Positions 42,631 through 42,694 of a stretch of DNA of 42,694 nt are shown here, in pieces. Source of the stretch: Sporosarcina sp. GTDB lineage: Bacteria > Bacillota > Bacilli > Bacillales_A > Planococcaceae. The notes below the pieces were generated by a model, which saw nothing but the letters and a program-made list of their open reading frames with translations, was not told the DNA's origin and made no database searches. How positions within the stretch are numbered: position 1 is the first letter of the stretch; each line of letters starts with the position of its first letter. The stretch is from assembly GCA_029263945.1 (NCBI GenBank), contig JARIDM010000020.1, forward strand, positions 1 to 42,694, in the 5' to 3' direction. A program made the position numbers and the translations under genes.

Positions 42631-42694
42631 GGCCCCTTGGTCAAGCGGTTAAGACACCGCCCTTTCACGGCGGTATCACGGGTTCGAATCCCGT
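42631..42694 (+). tRNA. tRNA-Glu (TTC anticodon), 3' end cut by window edge
   Basis: The sequence starts GGCCCCTTGGTCAAGCGG. The anticodon arm CCGCC-CTTTCAC-GGCGG gives anticodon TTC, and the T arm holds GGTTCGAATCC. The 3' acceptor strand and CCA lie outside the window. In B. subtilis a tRNA cluster also follows the sigB-ydcK region, so more tRNAs may follow. Confidence 0.95.

Noticed and set aside
1-42694. CRISPR arrays, prophage, complete insertion sequences
   Set aside because: No regularly spaced identical repeats, transposase or phage structural genes were seen.

Overview
The window reads as chromosomal DNA of a low-GC Gram-positive bacterium of the Bacillales, most likely Planococcaceae (Sporosarcina-like). 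The evidence is the AT-rich composition, strong GGAGG-type ribosome binding sites with many TTG and GTG starts, lipoprotein and cell-wall genes of Firmicutes type, and a right half that follows the Bacillus subtilis order ddl-murF-cshA-ydbS-ydbT-ydcA-acpS-ydcC-alr-ndoAI-ndoA-rsbRSTUVW-sigB-rsbX-tex-ydcK-tRNA. The genus is inference.

Left part (1-15.7 kb): the 5' part of a universal stress protein gene (minus strand), a CadC/CadA cadmium-zinc efflux operon with two CadC-type operators around its promoter, a tandem double acetyltransferase, a tiny sigma-B-type membrane protein gene not in the larger ORF set, mntR, an S1-domain RNA-binding protein (CvfB), a YpuA/DUF1002 secreted protein, three more GNAT genes, a DUF4064 membrane protein, a small stress-type membrane protein, an AraC-type regulator, a YidC2-type insertase, a VanY-type carboxypeptidase, cardiolipin synthase and the cystine importer TcyP.

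Middle (15.7-23 kb): a 300-bp composite repeat, then a Fur-box-controlled haem uptake operon (IsdE-like binding lipoprotein, permease, ATPase, HugZ-like haem utilisation protein, DinB-fold protein), a 180-bp palindromic intergenic element, an MFS exporter, a 46-codon small ORF and rodA.

Right part (23-42.7 kb): cell-wall precursor genes (ddl, murF), an esterase, the RNA helicase cshA behind a long leader with an apparent attenuator, two PH-domain membrane proteins, a rhomboid protease, acpS, a LolA-like lipoprotein, alr, the NdoAI/NdoA (MazEF) toxin-antitoxin pair, the whole stressosome/sigma-B module rsbRSTU-rsbVW-sigB-rsbX, tex, the SprT-like gene and the start of a tRNA-Glu.

The most unusual signal is a pair of 126-nt elements (8917-9042 and 37420-37545). 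They align without gaps at 92/126 identical positions, fold as one long hairpin in the same register with three compensatory base-pair changes, and each lies immediately downstream of a sigma-B-like promoter in the 5' leader of a gene (a stress-type membrane protein gene, and rsbV-rsbW-sigB). This looks like an undescribed structured leader, or a palindromic repeat, tied to sigma-B control.
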